45,115 nt of DNA, from contig NZ_AUMJ01000050.1 of NCBI RefSeq assembly GCF_000430625.1, positions 1 through 45,115 of the forward strand, written 5' to 3'. This DNA comes from Aneurinibacillus terranovensis DSM 18919. GTDB taxonomy: Bacteria > Bacillota > Bacilli > Aneurinibacillales > Aneurinibacillaceae. Below, piece after piece: positions 1 to 8,761 of this stretch; positions within the stretch are counted from its first letter, which is position 1; each line of letters begins with the position of its first letter. The position numbers were made by a program, and so were the translations under genes. The notes under the pieces are model-generated. The model searched no databases and was not told where the DNA came from. It saw only the letters and a program-made list of their open reading frames with translations.

Positions 1-37
1 TCTTAAATTCTGCCGTATATCGATTTCGTTTCTCCAT
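1..37 (-). CDS. IS3-family transposase OrfA, N-terminus (partial)
   Basis: Reading leftward from an ATG at 37, the frame gives MEKRNRYTAEFK and then leaves the window. This is the usual opening of the helix-turn-helix OrfA protein of IS3-family insertion sequences (basic residues, then a Y-x-A/P-E-F-K motif). A purine-rich stretch that includes AAGGAGG lies upstream on the same strand. The element probably inserted into, or sits at a deletion border of, the aldo/keto reductase remnant that begins within about 40 bp. The exact end of the element cannot be placed, and only twelve residues are visible, so the subgroup is unknown. Confidence 0.7.
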   Translation of the reverse strand, partial: MEKRNRYTAEFK

Positions 38-74
38 GTCCTCAGTATAACTTATTTATCGCCTCCTTGTGTCT

Positions 75-247
75 CACCTTATGGGTTCATTGTACGTCGT
101 CCTGACCAAGTGGAAGCTACAAGCGATATTATGGGCTGGAAACTGTTAGATGAAGATAAAGCTACGATTAATCGTATTCTAGAAAAAGTTATTAAGGATC
201 CGGTAGGCCCCGAGTTTATGGCTCCTCCTACCAAAAACGAAATATAA
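75..247 (+). pseudogene. aldo/keto reductase, C-terminal remnant
   Basis: The frame ending at 247 reads YGFIVRRPDQVEATSDIMGW and continues through KLLDEDKATINRILEKV to the stop. This matches the last conserved part of aldo/keto reductases: a G-A/V-R-R/T-P-x-Q-V-E-E-N motif that binds the NADP phosphate region, followed by the W-x-L-x-x-E/D-x-x-x-I terminal helix. There is no start codon, and the frame upstream has no resemblance to the family. The missing four fifths were presumably removed by the adjacent IS3 insertion or an associated deletion. A clear terminator follows. A second, intact but different aldo/keto reductase lies near 6 kb. Confidence 0.65.
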
Positions 248-259
248 GTAATATTCATT

Positions 260-292
260 ATCCTGCTATCTTTGTGACGGCAGGATTTTTTG
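260..292 (+). terminator. intrinsic terminator of the reductase remnant
   Basis: ATCCTGC (260-266) pairs with GCAGGAT (280-286) and is followed by a T-run. It lies directly after the stop of the truncated reductase. Confidence 0.75.
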
Positions 293-331
293 TGTATCAA
301 AGCAAAGCGGAATAATAGAAGGGGCAATACT

Positions 332-1105
332 TTATGAATTCAATATGTCTAAAATGGCACGATTAGCAATTTCATTCTTTTTTATTTGGGCAGCTTGATT
401 CAATGAAAAAAGTTCCACAGGTGAAATTGGCAATTCGCCACAGACATCCAATCCAATGACTTTTTTCTTTTGGTTTATTTGTCTAAGCAAAAAAATAAGT
501 TGAAGGAGTGACATGCTCCCCTGGTCCCAATTTGTAAAAGCATCTTCCCGATACAAAACATCTTTATCGATACTTAAATATATAGGGTCACCATCTAAAA
601 AGGCATTCATCCTCTTTTCGATAGTCTTTATCGATAATGAACGAATATCTTTTTCGGTAATAAAGGATACATTGGAAGGAACGTTTTTGTGCGAAAAAGC
701 AGGATCTACATCATTCACCCCTATGATTAAAACCTTTTTGAGTAGGGGCAGTTTTTGAAGGGAGTAAGACACCCAGGACCCGCACGTTATCATTGGGGCA
801 TTGTTACTTTCCAACATGTCTGCATGATGATCAAAGAGGACTAAGGAAAATGGTTCTTCCACTTCCGACATTAATAGAAATGAAATATAATGATAATTCC
901 CATTTCCAATCAACGTAACCTTTTTATAATGCCGCTTTGCTAATCTTTTCCTAATTCTATTTAGTGAACAGGTTTCACAATATCCTTGACTGTGCCCAAT
1001 ATCACTACAATCGATCCACTCATGAGGAAAATCCAATAACAGTCTTTGCTTCACTAATGTTTCATCTAAATGCAACAGGGTAATCCCATGCTCTCGGATA
1101 TTCAC
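332..1105 (-). CDS. arginase/agmatinase-fold (ureohydrolase) family protein
   Basis: A 257-residue protein of the ureohydrolase superfamily, whose members hydrolyse guanidino compounds (arginine, agmatine, formiminoglutamate) at a two-manganese centre. The sequence keeps diverged versions of the signature motifs: GNGNYHY with H72 in place of GG-D/E-H, LFDHHAD (D92, H94, D96) in place of x-D-A-H-x-D, SIDKD near residue 180 in place of S-x-D-x-D, and a late GLDVCGE. All metal ligands therefore seem present, but the protein is far from the classical enzymes and its substrate is unknown. A Cys-rich segment (C33, C43, C46) near the N-terminus is unusual. Start: GTG at 1105 has AGAGG at good spacing; the GTG at 1114 overlaps that site. 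It stands alone with no obvious operon partner. Confidence 0.75.
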   Translation of the reverse strand: MNIREHGITLLHLDETLVKQRLLLDFPHEWIDCSDIGHSQGYCETCSLNRIRKRLAKRHYKKVTLIGNGNYHYISFLLMSEVEEPFSLVLFDHHADMLESNNAPMITCGSWVSYSLQKLPLLKKVLIIGVNDVDPAFSHKNVPSNVSFITEKDIRSLSIKTIEKRMNAFLDGDPIYLSIDKDVLYREDAFTNWDQGSMSLLQLIFLLRQINQKKKVIGLDVCGELPISPVELFSLNQAAQIKKNEIANRAILDILNS

Positions 1106-1268
1106 ATCAATCACCTCTTGCTAGCAAAACCGTTCCCTACTCTATTTTAATGCTAGAATAAAAAAATATCTATATCGCCCAATCTCTTAAGAAAAAAAGC
1201 ATAAAGACTCATTTTCCCCTTGACCTTTATTGTTTGGTTATAGTATTAAATCATATAGAGGTGATGAA

Positions 1269-1571
1269 ATGCTTCAGCTTATGACTAGAGTTAAGATTAT
1301 ATCCGATTTATTAAATCTAGGGTTGCCTGTGGGGAAAGAAGCGTACATTATAGGTCACAACCGTCGGATTGATATTGCTTACCAATATTTGATCCGTGTT
1401 CCTGCTTTAAAAAAAGAATTTTGGGTTGTAGCAAACGATATTAAACCCCTATCCGACTCGGATACTTCACTAGATTATTCAAGTGAAGTGAATAAGTTAC
1501 TAATCGATGTAGCTTTAAAAACCAAACAGTTTGATATTATTAAAAATCTTAAAGGAACTAAGGAAGATTAA
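1269..1571 (+). CDS. small protein of unknown function, possible IDEAL-like C-terminus
   Basis: A 100-residue cytoplasmic protein. The start at 1269 has an AGAGGTGAT site immediately upstream; an in-frame ATG at 1230 has none. The N-terminal two thirds (GLPVGKEAYIIGHNRR...YLIRVPALKKEFWVVANDIKPL) looks like a compact beta-rich module. The end (EVNKLLIDVALKTKQFDIIKNL) is an amphipathic helix that resembles the short IDEAL motif found at the C-termini of small Bacillus proteins. I do not recognise a named family with certainty. A strong terminator follows, so it is probably a real monocistronic gene. Confidence 0.6.
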   Translation: MLQLMTRVKIISDLLNLGLPVGKEAYIIGHNRRIDIAYQYLIRVPALKKEFWVVANDIKPLSDSDTSLDYSSEVNKLLIDVALKTKQFDIIKNLKGTKED

Positions 1572-1611
1572 TTTTTAGGTAAATAGATACTTTCTCAATG
1601 ACTTGAAAGGT

Positions 1612-1667
1612 AAAAACCCGATTTTGGGTGAATTTGTGTGATTTTGCCCAAAAACGGGGTTTTTTTA
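1612..1667 (+). terminator. intrinsic terminator
   Basis: AAAACCCG-ATTTTGGG pairs with CCCAAAAA-CGGGGTTTT across a short loop and is followed by T7. It terminates the small gene ending at 1571. Confidence 0.8.
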
Positions 1668-1674
1668 GATGGTG

Positions 1675-1704
1675 AAAGAAATTCATTAAATAATGAATTT
1701 CTTT
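1675..1704. repeat. perfect 13-bp inverted repeat
   Basis: AAAGAAATTCATT (1675-1687) and its exact complement (1692-1704) are separated by AAAT. It follows the terminator and has no T-run or gene of its own. The rest of 1705-1826 shows nothing recognisable. Confidence 0.7.
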
Positions 1705-1826
1705 GATTACCCGTTCATCAAGTTCTATTTTCTTCGTTACTAACGTTTTTACATAGTCGATTGCTCTGCATGATTAATTAATGTGCAAAAAATCCTTGTT
1801 CATCCCCTATTCCTATTTAAGAAACA

Positions 1827-1871
1827 AAAAGCCTACCGGTGTTTAAAAAAATCATCAGATTGGCAGGCTTA
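1827..1871 (-). terminator. terminator of the isochorismatase-fold gene
   Basis: Read on the minus strand, AAGCCTGCC pairs with GGTAGGCTT (one mismatch) and is followed by TTT-rich sequence. It is placed to end transcripts coming from the gene at 1996-2901. Confidence 0.6.
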
Positions 1872-1995
1872 GGCGTCGATATGCTATTGTCTTTATTGTA
1901 TGCGATTCCCTGCTTGTTTCAACTTATCCGATAGCTTTATTATCCGTTTTGTCCCAGTTAATTTTTTAGTCTGCCACCTATGGCATAAAAAAGGA

Positions 1996-2901
1996 TCATA
2001 ATATAAGCTCAGTTGATTTTATGATGGTAATCCCATATTTCTTTTGGAAGTGAGCAAATGTTGCTGCTGTTACCTCTTCAAACCCCGGGATTGAACTCAT
2101 ACAGTCTTCTAGAATATAAATTTTCGAAGTCATATTTTTATCATCAGAATAATATTCGGTGATTTGCCTAACCGATTCTAATACACAATGTGATTTAGCT
2201 TCTCCCGCAACGATAATTTTGTCATAAGACTTTAGTTTTTCTAGAAAGGTTTTATTGTGATAGCCTTCTCTGTCGTACTCAGGTTTAATAATGCCATACA
2301 TTTCACTTAATGGATCTTTCCCTTTCACTACTTTCTGTAAAGTCGATTTTCGAGCGACAGAGTAAAAGTGAATCATATTTGAAAATTGGCCTTCCAACGC
2401 AGCACCACTTGTTCCTTCAATACAATGGTATGTCCAAATACACAGCTGTTTTTTTCCTAACTTCTCCAGATTTTGAACGTACTCTAAACTTTCCTCTTGC
2501 TTTTCAACTGCCATCCATTTCCCATCTTCAACATCTTTGGCCGTTATGATAGTAAAAGGGGCCGGATGGTTTTGATTTTTATCAATCCACCAACTAGGAT
2601 GGAAGATTTGCTGTGGTTGGTGGGTATCTAGAGAAACGGCTATCGTTGTAATTTTCTCTATATTGTTGTAAATAAATCTTGTTATATTCTCTATGTCCTT
2701 ATGTGAGTTTGGAACAGCTAGTTCTCCGCCTTCCATAAAATCATTTTGGAAATCAATTCCAATTAATAATATCCTTTCGTGATCGGCAGTAGAAAGATTT
2801 AAATTTTCAGAGGCTGCAAGATCTAATAACTCATTCATTTTTTTCGTATTTTCGCCACCAATGGCTTTCACATCCACAATTTCTTCAAACCTCGTTTTCA
2901 T
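1996..2901 (-). CDS. isochorismatase/nicotinamidase-fold cysteine hydrolase
   Basis: A 301-residue cysteine hydrolase of the isochorismatase superfamily, which hydrolyses amides such as nicotinamide, ureidoacrylate or N-carbamoyl compounds. Visible motifs are the catalytic Asp in GIDFQNDF (about residue 50), a nicotinamidase-like metal region SLDTHQP...FHPSWW, and the nucleophile in GEAKSHCVLES (about residue 240). It is longer than typical nicotinamidases (180-220 residues) because of an N-terminal extension of about 40 residues and a longer central part. AAGGGGGGATTCATA gives a good ribosome site before the ATG. It is divergent from the PaaX-type regulator across a 430-bp AT-rich region with a palindrome, so that regulator may control it. 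The substrate cannot be inferred. Confidence 0.75.
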   Translation of the reverse strand: MKTRFEEIVDVKAIGGENTKKMNELLDLAASENLNLSTADHERILLIGIDFQNDFMEGGELAVPNSHKDIENITRFIYNNIEKITTIAVSLDTHQPQQIFHPSWWIDKNQNHPAPFTIITAKDVEDGKWMAVEKQEESLEYVQNLEKLGKKQLCIWTYHCIEGTSGAALEGQFSNMIHFYSVARKSTLQKVVKGKDPLSEMYGIIKPEYDREGYHNKTFLEKLKSYDKIIVAGEAKSHCVLESVRQITEYYSDDKNMTSKIYILEDCMSSIPGFEEVTAATFAHFQKKYGITIIKSTELIL

Positions 2902-3333
2902 TATGAATCCCCCCTTATACGGAAGTAGAAAGGATTATGCGTTTAGCAACACTACTTAGTTTTTAAAAGGAATCATAAATTTAGAGTTTTCCATGTTTCC
3001 CTGAATGACAACCTCTTTTTTTGGCGTTTGCAATTTAATATTATATGGGCTATTCCATTAAAGGACTGGACTATAATATTTTCATTAACTTGTGACGATA
3101 ACTTTATTATCTATCCATTTTTTGCTTTGTCAATTTATAATTTTATTTTTGTTAAAAGTTAAGATTTGTATTATAATAAAATTTACCACTTGGTGATCAC
3201 AAATCATTTACTTTTAATAACTTTATCTTTATTTTTTATAATACGAAATATGTCTTTCGATTTAAAGTTGATTATATTTCTGTATCTTTTCCTTGTCAAT
3301 CAGTAGTCCGATTGAATTTTTGGAGGTTTATAT
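2902..3333. promoter_or_regulatory. divergent control region with imperfect palindrome
   Basis: An AT-rich intergenic region between the hydrolase and the PaaX-type regulator. TTAAAAGTTAA-GATTTGT (about 3151-3169) reappears in inverted form as ACAAATC-ATTTACTTTTAA (about 3199-3218). The arms are about 18 nt and centred near 3184. This is a candidate operator for the divergent regulator (inference). No small gene is visible here. Confidence 0.45.
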
Positions 3334-4125
3334 ATGCTATCGATCGAAAAGCAAATTCTTTATATCCTAACCCGAATTGCACGCATAGAGGTCCAAGAAC
3401 TGGTGAAAATTTATAAAGCACGCGGATACTCGTCCCAATATATTCGAAATACACTGTCCCAATTAAAGAAAGGGGGATACGTCAGCTCGCCTGCCCGTTC
3501 ATCCTACTCCATCACTGAGCAAGGGAGATCCTTTGTTCAGTCGATCAACCGAAAACCAAGCCAATACCAAACTACATGGGATAAAACCTGGTATATTGTC
3601 ATGGTAGAAATTCCGGAAGGTGACCGTAAAAAAAGGGATCAATTCAGAAATGATTTGCTTCAACAAGGTTTTGGCCCCTTATATAAAGGCGTATATATTT
3701 CTCCCTGGGACTATTCAAGGCGAATCATTGAGCTGGCTAAGCATTATCAAATACAAAAGCATGTCACGTTAGTGAAAGGAGTACTTTTACATAATGAAGT
3801 TACGCCTGAAAAGGCAGCTGAAATCTGGCATCTTGATCAAATCAAACAAATATATGTAGAAAAGTGGAATTATTTTAAAAAACAATTCTTACCGGACATT
3901 GAACAAAAATTAATGAACGTTCCAGATCCTTTGGATATTTTTCTCCACTTTTTACAGTTGGGTGAGATTATCACCGAATTAAGTTTGCGTGATCCTATGC
4001 TGCCAAAAGAATTACTTCCTAATAATTGGATAGGAGATAAAACGATTTCTGAGCTTTGGAACTACAATACCTATCTCACGAGCCTTATTCCGCCAAACTC
4101 CTACTATTATCAATTCACGAGCTAA
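3334..4125 (+). CDS. PaaX-family transcriptional regulator
   Basis: A 263-residue repressor of the PaaX family (the phenylacetyl-CoA-responsive regulator of phenylacetate catabolism is the founder). Residues 1-70 form a winged helix (VQELVKIYKARGYSSQYIRNTLSQLKKGGYV). The middle contains the PaaX-type core (WYIVMVEIPEGDRKKRDQFRNDLLQQGFGPLYKGVYISP). The end has the family hallmark DPMLPKELLPNNWIG. GGAGG lies before the ATG. No paa catabolic genes occur in the window, so the ligand is unknown. The divergent isochorismatase-fold hydrolase is the most likely target. Confidence 0.85.
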   Translation: MLSIEKQILYILTRIARIEVQELVKIYKARGYSSQYIRNTLSQLKKGGYVSSPARSSYSITEQGRSFVQSINRKPSQYQTTWDKTWYIVMVEIPEGDRKKRDQFRNDLLQQGFGPLYKGVYISPWDYSRRIIELAKHYQIQKHVTLVKGVLLHNEVTPEKAAEIWHLDQIKQIYVEKWNYFKKQFLPDIEQKLMNVPDPLDIFLHFLQLGEIITELSLRDPMLPKELLPNNWIGDKTISELWNYNTYLTSLIPPNSYYYQFTS

Positions 4126-4260
4126 TTTTATTCGTGTATGGTACAATTTCTGTTCCTCCTTGACAATGAGTACTGCTAGTGAAAACAAAAAAACACCTTG
4201 AACCCGTTCTGTTTTTTTACAGATGGGCTACAATGCATTTCTTTTAAACATATTATTCCG

Positions 4261-5145
4261 TTAATGGATACTCTTTTTCTTAAAGTTTCCACCCTTCACA
4301 TCGTTGATCGACCCGACAGCCAGAAACGCATTTTCGTCAATTTCCTCAATTATGGACCTTAGCTTCGCTTCTTCTAACCTTGTAATGACACAAAAAATCA
4401 CCTTTTTATCATCCCCTGTATAGGCTCCTTCGCCATTTAGATACGTCACGCCACGACCTAAACGAGCAAGAATGGCCTCCCCGATTTCTTCGGGTTGGTC
4501 ACTGATGATCCAGACGGATTTGGATTCATTAAATCCTCCAATGGTAACATCGATCATTTTAAAAGCAATATAATAAGCAATCAACGAATACATGGCATTG
4601 TTCCAGCCAAAAACAAACCCGGCGCTGCCTAGAATAAAGATATTGAAAACCATGACGGTTTCGCCAACAGATAAAGGAATCTTTTTGTTAAATAAAATCG
4701 CGATAATTTCGGTTCCATCCAGCGATCCGCCATAGCGGATTACCATTCCTACCCCGATGCCAAGTATGATTCCCCCAAATACCGCTGCCAATAATGGGTC
4801 ATATGTAAGCCCGGGTACGGGTTTTAAGAACGCGGTTCCGACCGACATCACAATGACACCAAAAAACGTAGATAAAGCAAACGTTTTTCCGATTTGTTTA
4901 TACCCGACGAGCAGGAAGGGAAGATTTAATAAGAACAAAAAAATGCCTAAATTAAAACCACTTACATGGGATAAGATAATTGAAATTCCTGTAATCCCCC
5001 CATCAATAATGTTGTTAGGAACTAAGAAAATTTCCAATCCCACGGAAACTAAGCTTGCTCCGATCAAAATAAATAAAGCTCTTCGAATCAATTTGACCTT
5101 TGACAATTTTTTATGTGCGGCGGACTTGGTTTGAATATACTCCAC
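4261..5145 (-). CDS. YitT-family membrane protein (DUF161 + DUF2179)
   Basis: A 294-residue integral membrane protein of the YitT/YpjC/YqfU group. About five hydrophobic segments lie between residues 20 and 210, including the family motif GGSLDGTEIIAILFNKK. A soluble C-terminal DUF2179 domain follows (about 215-285, YTGDDKKVIFCVITRLEEAKLRSIIEEID). The molecular role is not established. The start is a GTG at 5145 with GGGGGATGAGAA upstream. It is monocistronic as far as can be seen; 4126-4260, between it and the convergent PaaX-type gene, contains no clear terminator. Confidence 0.9.
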   Translation of the reverse strand: MEYIQTKSAAHKKLSKVKLIRRALFILIGASLVSVGLEIFLVPNNIIDGGITGISIILSHVSGFNLGIFLFLLNLPFLLVGYKQIGKTFALSTFFGVIVMSVGTAFLKPVPGLTYDPLLAAVFGGIILGIGVGMVIRYGGSLDGTEIIAILFNKKIPLSVGETVMVFNIFILGSAGFVFGWNNAMYSLIAYYIAFKMIDVTIGGFNESKSVWIISDQPEEIGEAILARLGRGVTYLNGEGAYTGDDKKVIFCVITRLEEAKLRSIIEEIDENAFLAVGSINDVKGGNFKKKSIH

Positions 5146-5202
5146 TTCTCATCCCCCTTTTAAAATTCTAGATAAGACAACCCATACATATAGTGTAACA
5201 AA

Positions 5203-5433
5203 GTGGATCATTTTGCTTCCGACACCCATCAGGCACAATCCATTGACTTACTTACACGTTCCCTTTATTTTAGCACCATTACCCTGCTTTCTGTAGGGTA
5301 TGGCGACATTACTCCATTTGGTTGGGCAAAAGGAGTTGCTATGATTGAGGCAATGATTGGATATATTCTACCCGCTTCCGTCGTGATTAATTATTTGAAA
5401 ATCTGTACTAACGAGGAGATACCGTTAAAATAA
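5203..5433 (+). pseudogene. potassium channel pore fragment
   Basis: 76 residues containing STITLLSVGYGDITPFG, the pore helix and selectivity filter of K+ channels, followed by one transmembrane helix (GVAMIEAMIGYILPASVVINYL). Two-TM channels need a first transmembrane helix before the pore; here an in-frame stop lies at 5191, only four codons before the GTG. No ribosome site is visible. It is probably the C-terminal remnant of an ion channel gene. Confidence 0.7.
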
Positions 5434-5464
5434 AGAAACAAAAAATGTAGCTGGTCCTTTATTT

Positions 5465-6367
5465 TTATGGTACTTGTCTCCCGGTTGAAGCCTGCCAAAT
5501 CTCAAACCACTGCTGTCTTGTGAGAGAAACAGATAAAGCAGTAACCGCATTTCGGATTCTTTCTAATTTTCCAGATCCAACAATAGGAATAATCGTAGAT
5601 GGATGAACGAACAGCCAGGCATACATGACCACATCAATCGAATCTATATCTAGTTCCCCCGCTATCTCTTTTAGAACGTTTTGAATGCGGACAGCTTTTT
5701 CATCTTCTGATTTAAAAATCTTTCCGCCGGCAAGTGGTGACCAGGCAAGCGGCGGGATTTTCTTCATCTGACAGTGGTCAATGCTGCCATCCACAAAAGG
5801 ATCGACGTGCATGACGGAAATTTCAATTTGATTCGTTACTAAAGGAACGTCTACATATGATTGAAGCATCTCATATTGAGATGAAGAAAAGTTAGACACA
5901 CCAAAACTTAACACTTTGCCTTGAGCTTTTAATTGAGAAAAAGTTTCTGCGACTTCTTCCGGATCCATAAATGGATCGGGCCGGTGAATTAATAGAACAT
6001 CAATATAATCCGTTCCGAGTTCTTGTAAAGAATTGTCTACACTTCTTAAAATATGTTCCTTACTGGTATCGTAGTATTTAATTTTATGTTCCGGGTGCTT
6101 AGGAGATATGAGTTTAATGCCGCATTTTGTAATGATCTCCATTTTTTCTCTAAGGGAAGGTTTTAATTGTAAAGCCCGGCCAAATATCTTTTGACAGGAG
6201 TAATCACCGTATATATCAGCATGATCAAACGTCGTAACTCCCATCTCTAAACACTCTTCAATAATATGCAAAAGTTCTTGGTCGGTCAATTTCCATTCCG
6301 CTGCCCGCCAAAGACCGTGAATAATTCGAGAAAACTCCACACGCTCATCTAAACGAATTCTTTGCAT
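5465..6367 (-). CDS. aldo/keto reductase, YdhF-like
   Basis: A 300-residue NADPH-dependent aldo/keto reductase, (beta/alpha)8 barrel. The catalytic tetrad is visible: Asp and Tyr in FDHADIYGDY (near residue 50), Lys in ITKCG, and His in VLLIHRPDP. The phosphate-binding end is IIPIVGSGKLERIRNAV. The pattern (HGLWRAAEWKL, MDPEEVAETFSQL, WSPLAGGKIF) is typical of the YdhF-type subgroup. Start chosen at 6367 because GGAGGG lies just before it; the upstream in-frame ATG at 6379 is part of that site. The substrate is unknown. It is not linked to the reductase remnant at the left end. Confidence 0.9.
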   Translation of the reverse strand: MQRIRLDERVEFSRIIHGLWRAAEWKLTDQELLHIIEECLEMGVTTFDHADIYGDYSCQKIFGRALQLKPSLREKMEIITKCGIKLISPKHPEHKIKYYDTSKEHILRSVDNSLQELGTDYIDVLLIHRPDPFMDPEEVAETFSQLKAQGKVLSFGVSNFSSSQYEMLQSYVDVPLVTNQIEISVMHVDPFVDGSIDHCQMKKIPPLAWSPLAGGKIFKSEDEKAVRIQNVLKEIAGELDIDSIDVVMYAWLFVHPSTIIPIVGSGKLERIRNAVTALSVSLTRQQWFEIWQASTGRQVP

Positions 6368-6443
6368 AATTCCCTCCATAGTTTCTGCCAGTTTTCAAAT
6401 AGTTCCTTATCCATACACGTTTTTTTATATAGCCTTCGTTCAA

Positions 6444-7502
6444 TCAACCATTTATGTCCGCTTGTTCTTCCATAGCAATTTGGGCGAGAATTTCGTAGGA
6501 TCTAAGCCTTGCCTGATGGTCATAAATTTGAGCATTGATCATCATCTCGTCAGCCTGGGTTTCATCGAGGAACGCCTGCAGTTTCTCCTTTACGACCTCC
6601 GGGCTGCCAACAATGGAAGAGCGAAGCTGCTGTTCGATCGCCGACTTTTCAAAATCGTTCCAGAGACCCTCCATGCTTTCTACTGGTGGATCCAGTGGAC
6701 TTGGACGACCACGCACCAGGTGGAGGAATTGCTGTTGATGTGAGGTAGCCAGCCAGCGGGCTTTTTCATCAGTATCGGCTGCAATCACATTGACACCAAC
6801 CATTGCGTAAGGCTCATCAAGCACTTCCGAAGGACGAAAATTGCTGCGGTACAGTTTCAGAGCCGGCAGCGTATTATCTGGCGAGAAATGGCTGGCAAAG
6901 GCAAATGGAAGGCCAAGTCGGCCGGCCAGCTGAGCGCTAAACCCGCTGGAACCTAGCAACCAGATTGGAATGTTTAGGCCCTCACCCGGAATCGCCCTCA
7001 CTTGCATCTTGCCGAAAACTAGAGACGGATTAAAATAGGAACGCAGTTCATCTAATTGTTCAGGGAAGTCCTCACCATGGTTCCTGAGATCACGGCGAAG
7101 TGCGCGGGCGGTAACTTGATCAGTTCCCGGCGCGCGTCCCAGGCCAAGATCAATCCGGCCTGGATACAGGGACTCCAGAGTACCAAACTGCTCGGCGATT
7201 ACGAGGGGAGCATGATTGGGCAGCATAATCCCGCCAGAACCTATGCGGATGGTTGAAGTACCCGCTGCCACGTAACCAATCACGACTGATGTAGCCGAAC
7301 TGGCGATGCCGGGCATATTATGGTGTTCAGCCAACCAGTAGCGTTTAAATCCCCACTTCTCGACATGCCGGGCAAGATCCAGGCTGTTTCGCAAAGAATC
7401 GGCGGGCGTACCACCGACCACCACCGGAGAAAGATCAAGGACCGACAATGGAATGTCACTCAGTCGTTTCGTATTCGAATTGGCGGAATTTTCTTTGGAC
7501 AT
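6444..7502 (-). CDS. LLM-class flavin-dependent oxidoreductase (luciferase-like), copy 1
   Basis: A 352-residue bacterial-luciferase-like monooxygenase that uses reduced FMN from a partner reductase. Family motifs are LSVLDLSPV at the N-terminus, [61 protein letters not shown], and a C-terminal LRSYEILA. This is the YwcH/MsnO8-like subgroup often annotated only as LLM class. GAAGGAGG precedes the ATG. A paralogue with the same block pattern lies at 17784-18785. The substrate cannot be deduced. Confidence 0.9.
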   Translation of the reverse strand: MSKENSANSNTKRLSDIPLSVLDLSPVVVGGTPADSLRNSLDLARHVEKWGFKRYWLAEHHNMPGIASSATSVVIGYVAAGTSTIRIGSGGIMLPNHAPLVIAEQFGTLESLYPGRIDLGLGRAPGTDQVTARALRRDLRNHGEDFPEQLDELRSYFNPSLVFGKMQVRAIPGEGLNIPIWLLGSSGFSAQLAGRLGLPFAFASHFSPDNTLPALKLYRSNFRPSEVLDEPYAMVGVNVIAADTDEKARWLATSHQQQFLHLVRGRPSPLDPPVESMEGLWNDFEKSAIEQQLRSSIVGSPEVVKEKLQAFLDETQADEMMINAQIYDHQARLRSYEILAQIAMEEQADING

Positions 7503-7881
7503 TCTTTCGTCCTCCTTCTATACAAATTGGCTCTGCTAAATGGACATTCCCATTTTGCCGGATTGTTCTGATAACCGACTGGTTGATTCCTACTATTCAG
7601 TGCGGATGAAGATGTCGACAATTGATCCTGTGTAATTCCATTGGAGTTGTCTTCTGCTAACTTTTCATCACGCGTTTGATTTAGCAGGATGGCCGTTACC
7701 CGTCCTGAAAGCGTACTGCTATTCGGATTGGAATTATCATTAGCCGCCGGCGTTGGGTTTGCTGTAGGTACTGCAATTTGAAAGAAATGGCTTTTCATGG
7801 CCTGCACAGTTAGGGTAAAAACCCAAAAAGCCTTTCTGCTTCCGCATCCGGGCTTCTATCAATTGGGTATATACATTGGTT
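7503..7881. other. intergenic stretch without a convincing gene
   Basis: About 380 bp between the oxidoreductase and the HemD-like gene. A minus-strand frame (7460-7807, 115 codons, Asn/Ser-rich) runs into the oxidoreductase start, but it has no ribosome site or family resemblance. A hairpin AAGCC...GGCTTTTT on the minus strand near 7825-7857 probably terminates the HemD-like gene. Confidence 0.4.
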
Positions 7882-8688
7882 TTAGCCTTCATAATAGTGG
7901 GATAATTCGATAATCATTGCACCCATTCGTTCGTTTTCAGGGGAGAGTACACGTTCAATTCCCTCTTCCTTAAGTGCTTCACTGGTGACTTTTCCGACCG
8001 AGACCGCCAGGACGTTCTGCTCAAAAGCAGTCTTGACTCGGGCCAAATAACCGGATTCTTTTGCATGATTAAAAAGGGATCGAACCTGAACTGCGGTAGT
8101 AAAACAAACGGCATCCACCGAACCTTCGGCCAGCTCATGACATAATGTTTCTACAACTTCCGTTTCAGGAGCGATATGCCGATAAGGTAGCAGCAGTGTA
8201 ATGGACGCTCCCCTTTCTTCAAGGAAACGCACCAAAGCAGGAGCTGTTTCACCATGAAGCTGTACCATCACCCGCTGCCCTGCAAAATCAAAGGATTGCA
8301 AAGCACGGGTCAATCCCCGGGTCGTCCCGTCATCATCGACCGCAACCGGTGCAATGCCAAGTTTTTTTAAAGCTGCATGCGTTTTGTATCCTCTCGCCGC
8401 CACCTTTGCCTGCTGAATAACGTTCATAAACGATGTACGAATCCCCAGTTTTTCCGCGAAATCCAAAAGCGTTTCAATACCGATTCCGGTTGTGAAAATC
8501 GACCAATCAGCTCCATCTTCCACAAAATGGCGGAGTTCCGATTCAATTTCCTTCTCTGCCAGAAATACCGTACCCTGCAAAGGGCGATGAATAGGGATAC
8601 CTCCCTGTTTTTCAATTAACGTGCTCATTTCTTCAGTTTTACGAGATCCGGCGATCACAATGCGCTTACCTGCCAATCCTTTTGCCAT
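7882..8688 (-). CDS. uroporphyrinogen-III synthase-like protein (HemD family)
   Basis: A 268-residue two-domain HemD-family protein. Uroporphyrinogen-III synthase cyclises hydroxymethylbilane with inversion of ring D in haem, sirohaem and B12 synthesis. Supporting features are IVIAGSRKTEEMSTLIEKQGG at the start, DWSIFTTGIGIETLLDFAE, the domain-swap region (VAARGYKTHAALKKLG), DAVCFTTAVQVRSLFNHA and LAVSVGKVTSEALKEEGI. The start at 8688 is preferred because GAGGAG precedes it and the usual N-terminus begins there; in-frame codons up to 8772 lack support. It lies about 70 bp after an EamA transporter gene on the same strand and away from other hem genes, so it may be an accessory paralogue rather than the main HemD. 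Confidence 0.8.
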   Translation of the reverse strand: MAKGLAGKRIVIAGSRKTEEMSTLIEKQGGIPIHRPLQGTVFLAEKEIESELRHFVEDGADWSIFTTGIGIETLLDFAEKLGIRTSFMNVIQQAKVAARGYKTHAALKKLGIAPVAVDDDGTTRGLTRALQSFDFAGQRVMVQLHGETAPALVRFLEERGASITLLLPYRHIAPETEVVETLCHELAEGSVDAVCFTTAVQVRSLFNHAKESGYLARVKTAFEQNVLAVSVGKVTSEALKEEGIERVLSPENERMGAMIIELSHYYEG

Positions 8689-8761
8689 TCGTTTCAACTC
8701 CTCATTGCATTTAACGTATTTCATGTTTTCGGTTACTGTACAGTATGTCACAACTTCTATA

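Noticed and set aside
79-327. 82-codon minus-strand frame
   Set aside because: It is antisense to the aldo/keto reductase remnant and its terminator, with no ribosome site or family resemblance.
4757-5134. 125-codon plus-strand frame
   Set aside because: It is the antisense shadow of the YitT membrane protein; hydrophobic genes often leave long antisense frames.
7460-7807. 115-codon Asn/Ser-rich minus-strand frame before the first luciferase-like gene
   Set aside because: It overlaps that gene's start, lacks a ribosome site and has a composition typical of chance frames; described only as an intergenic stretch.
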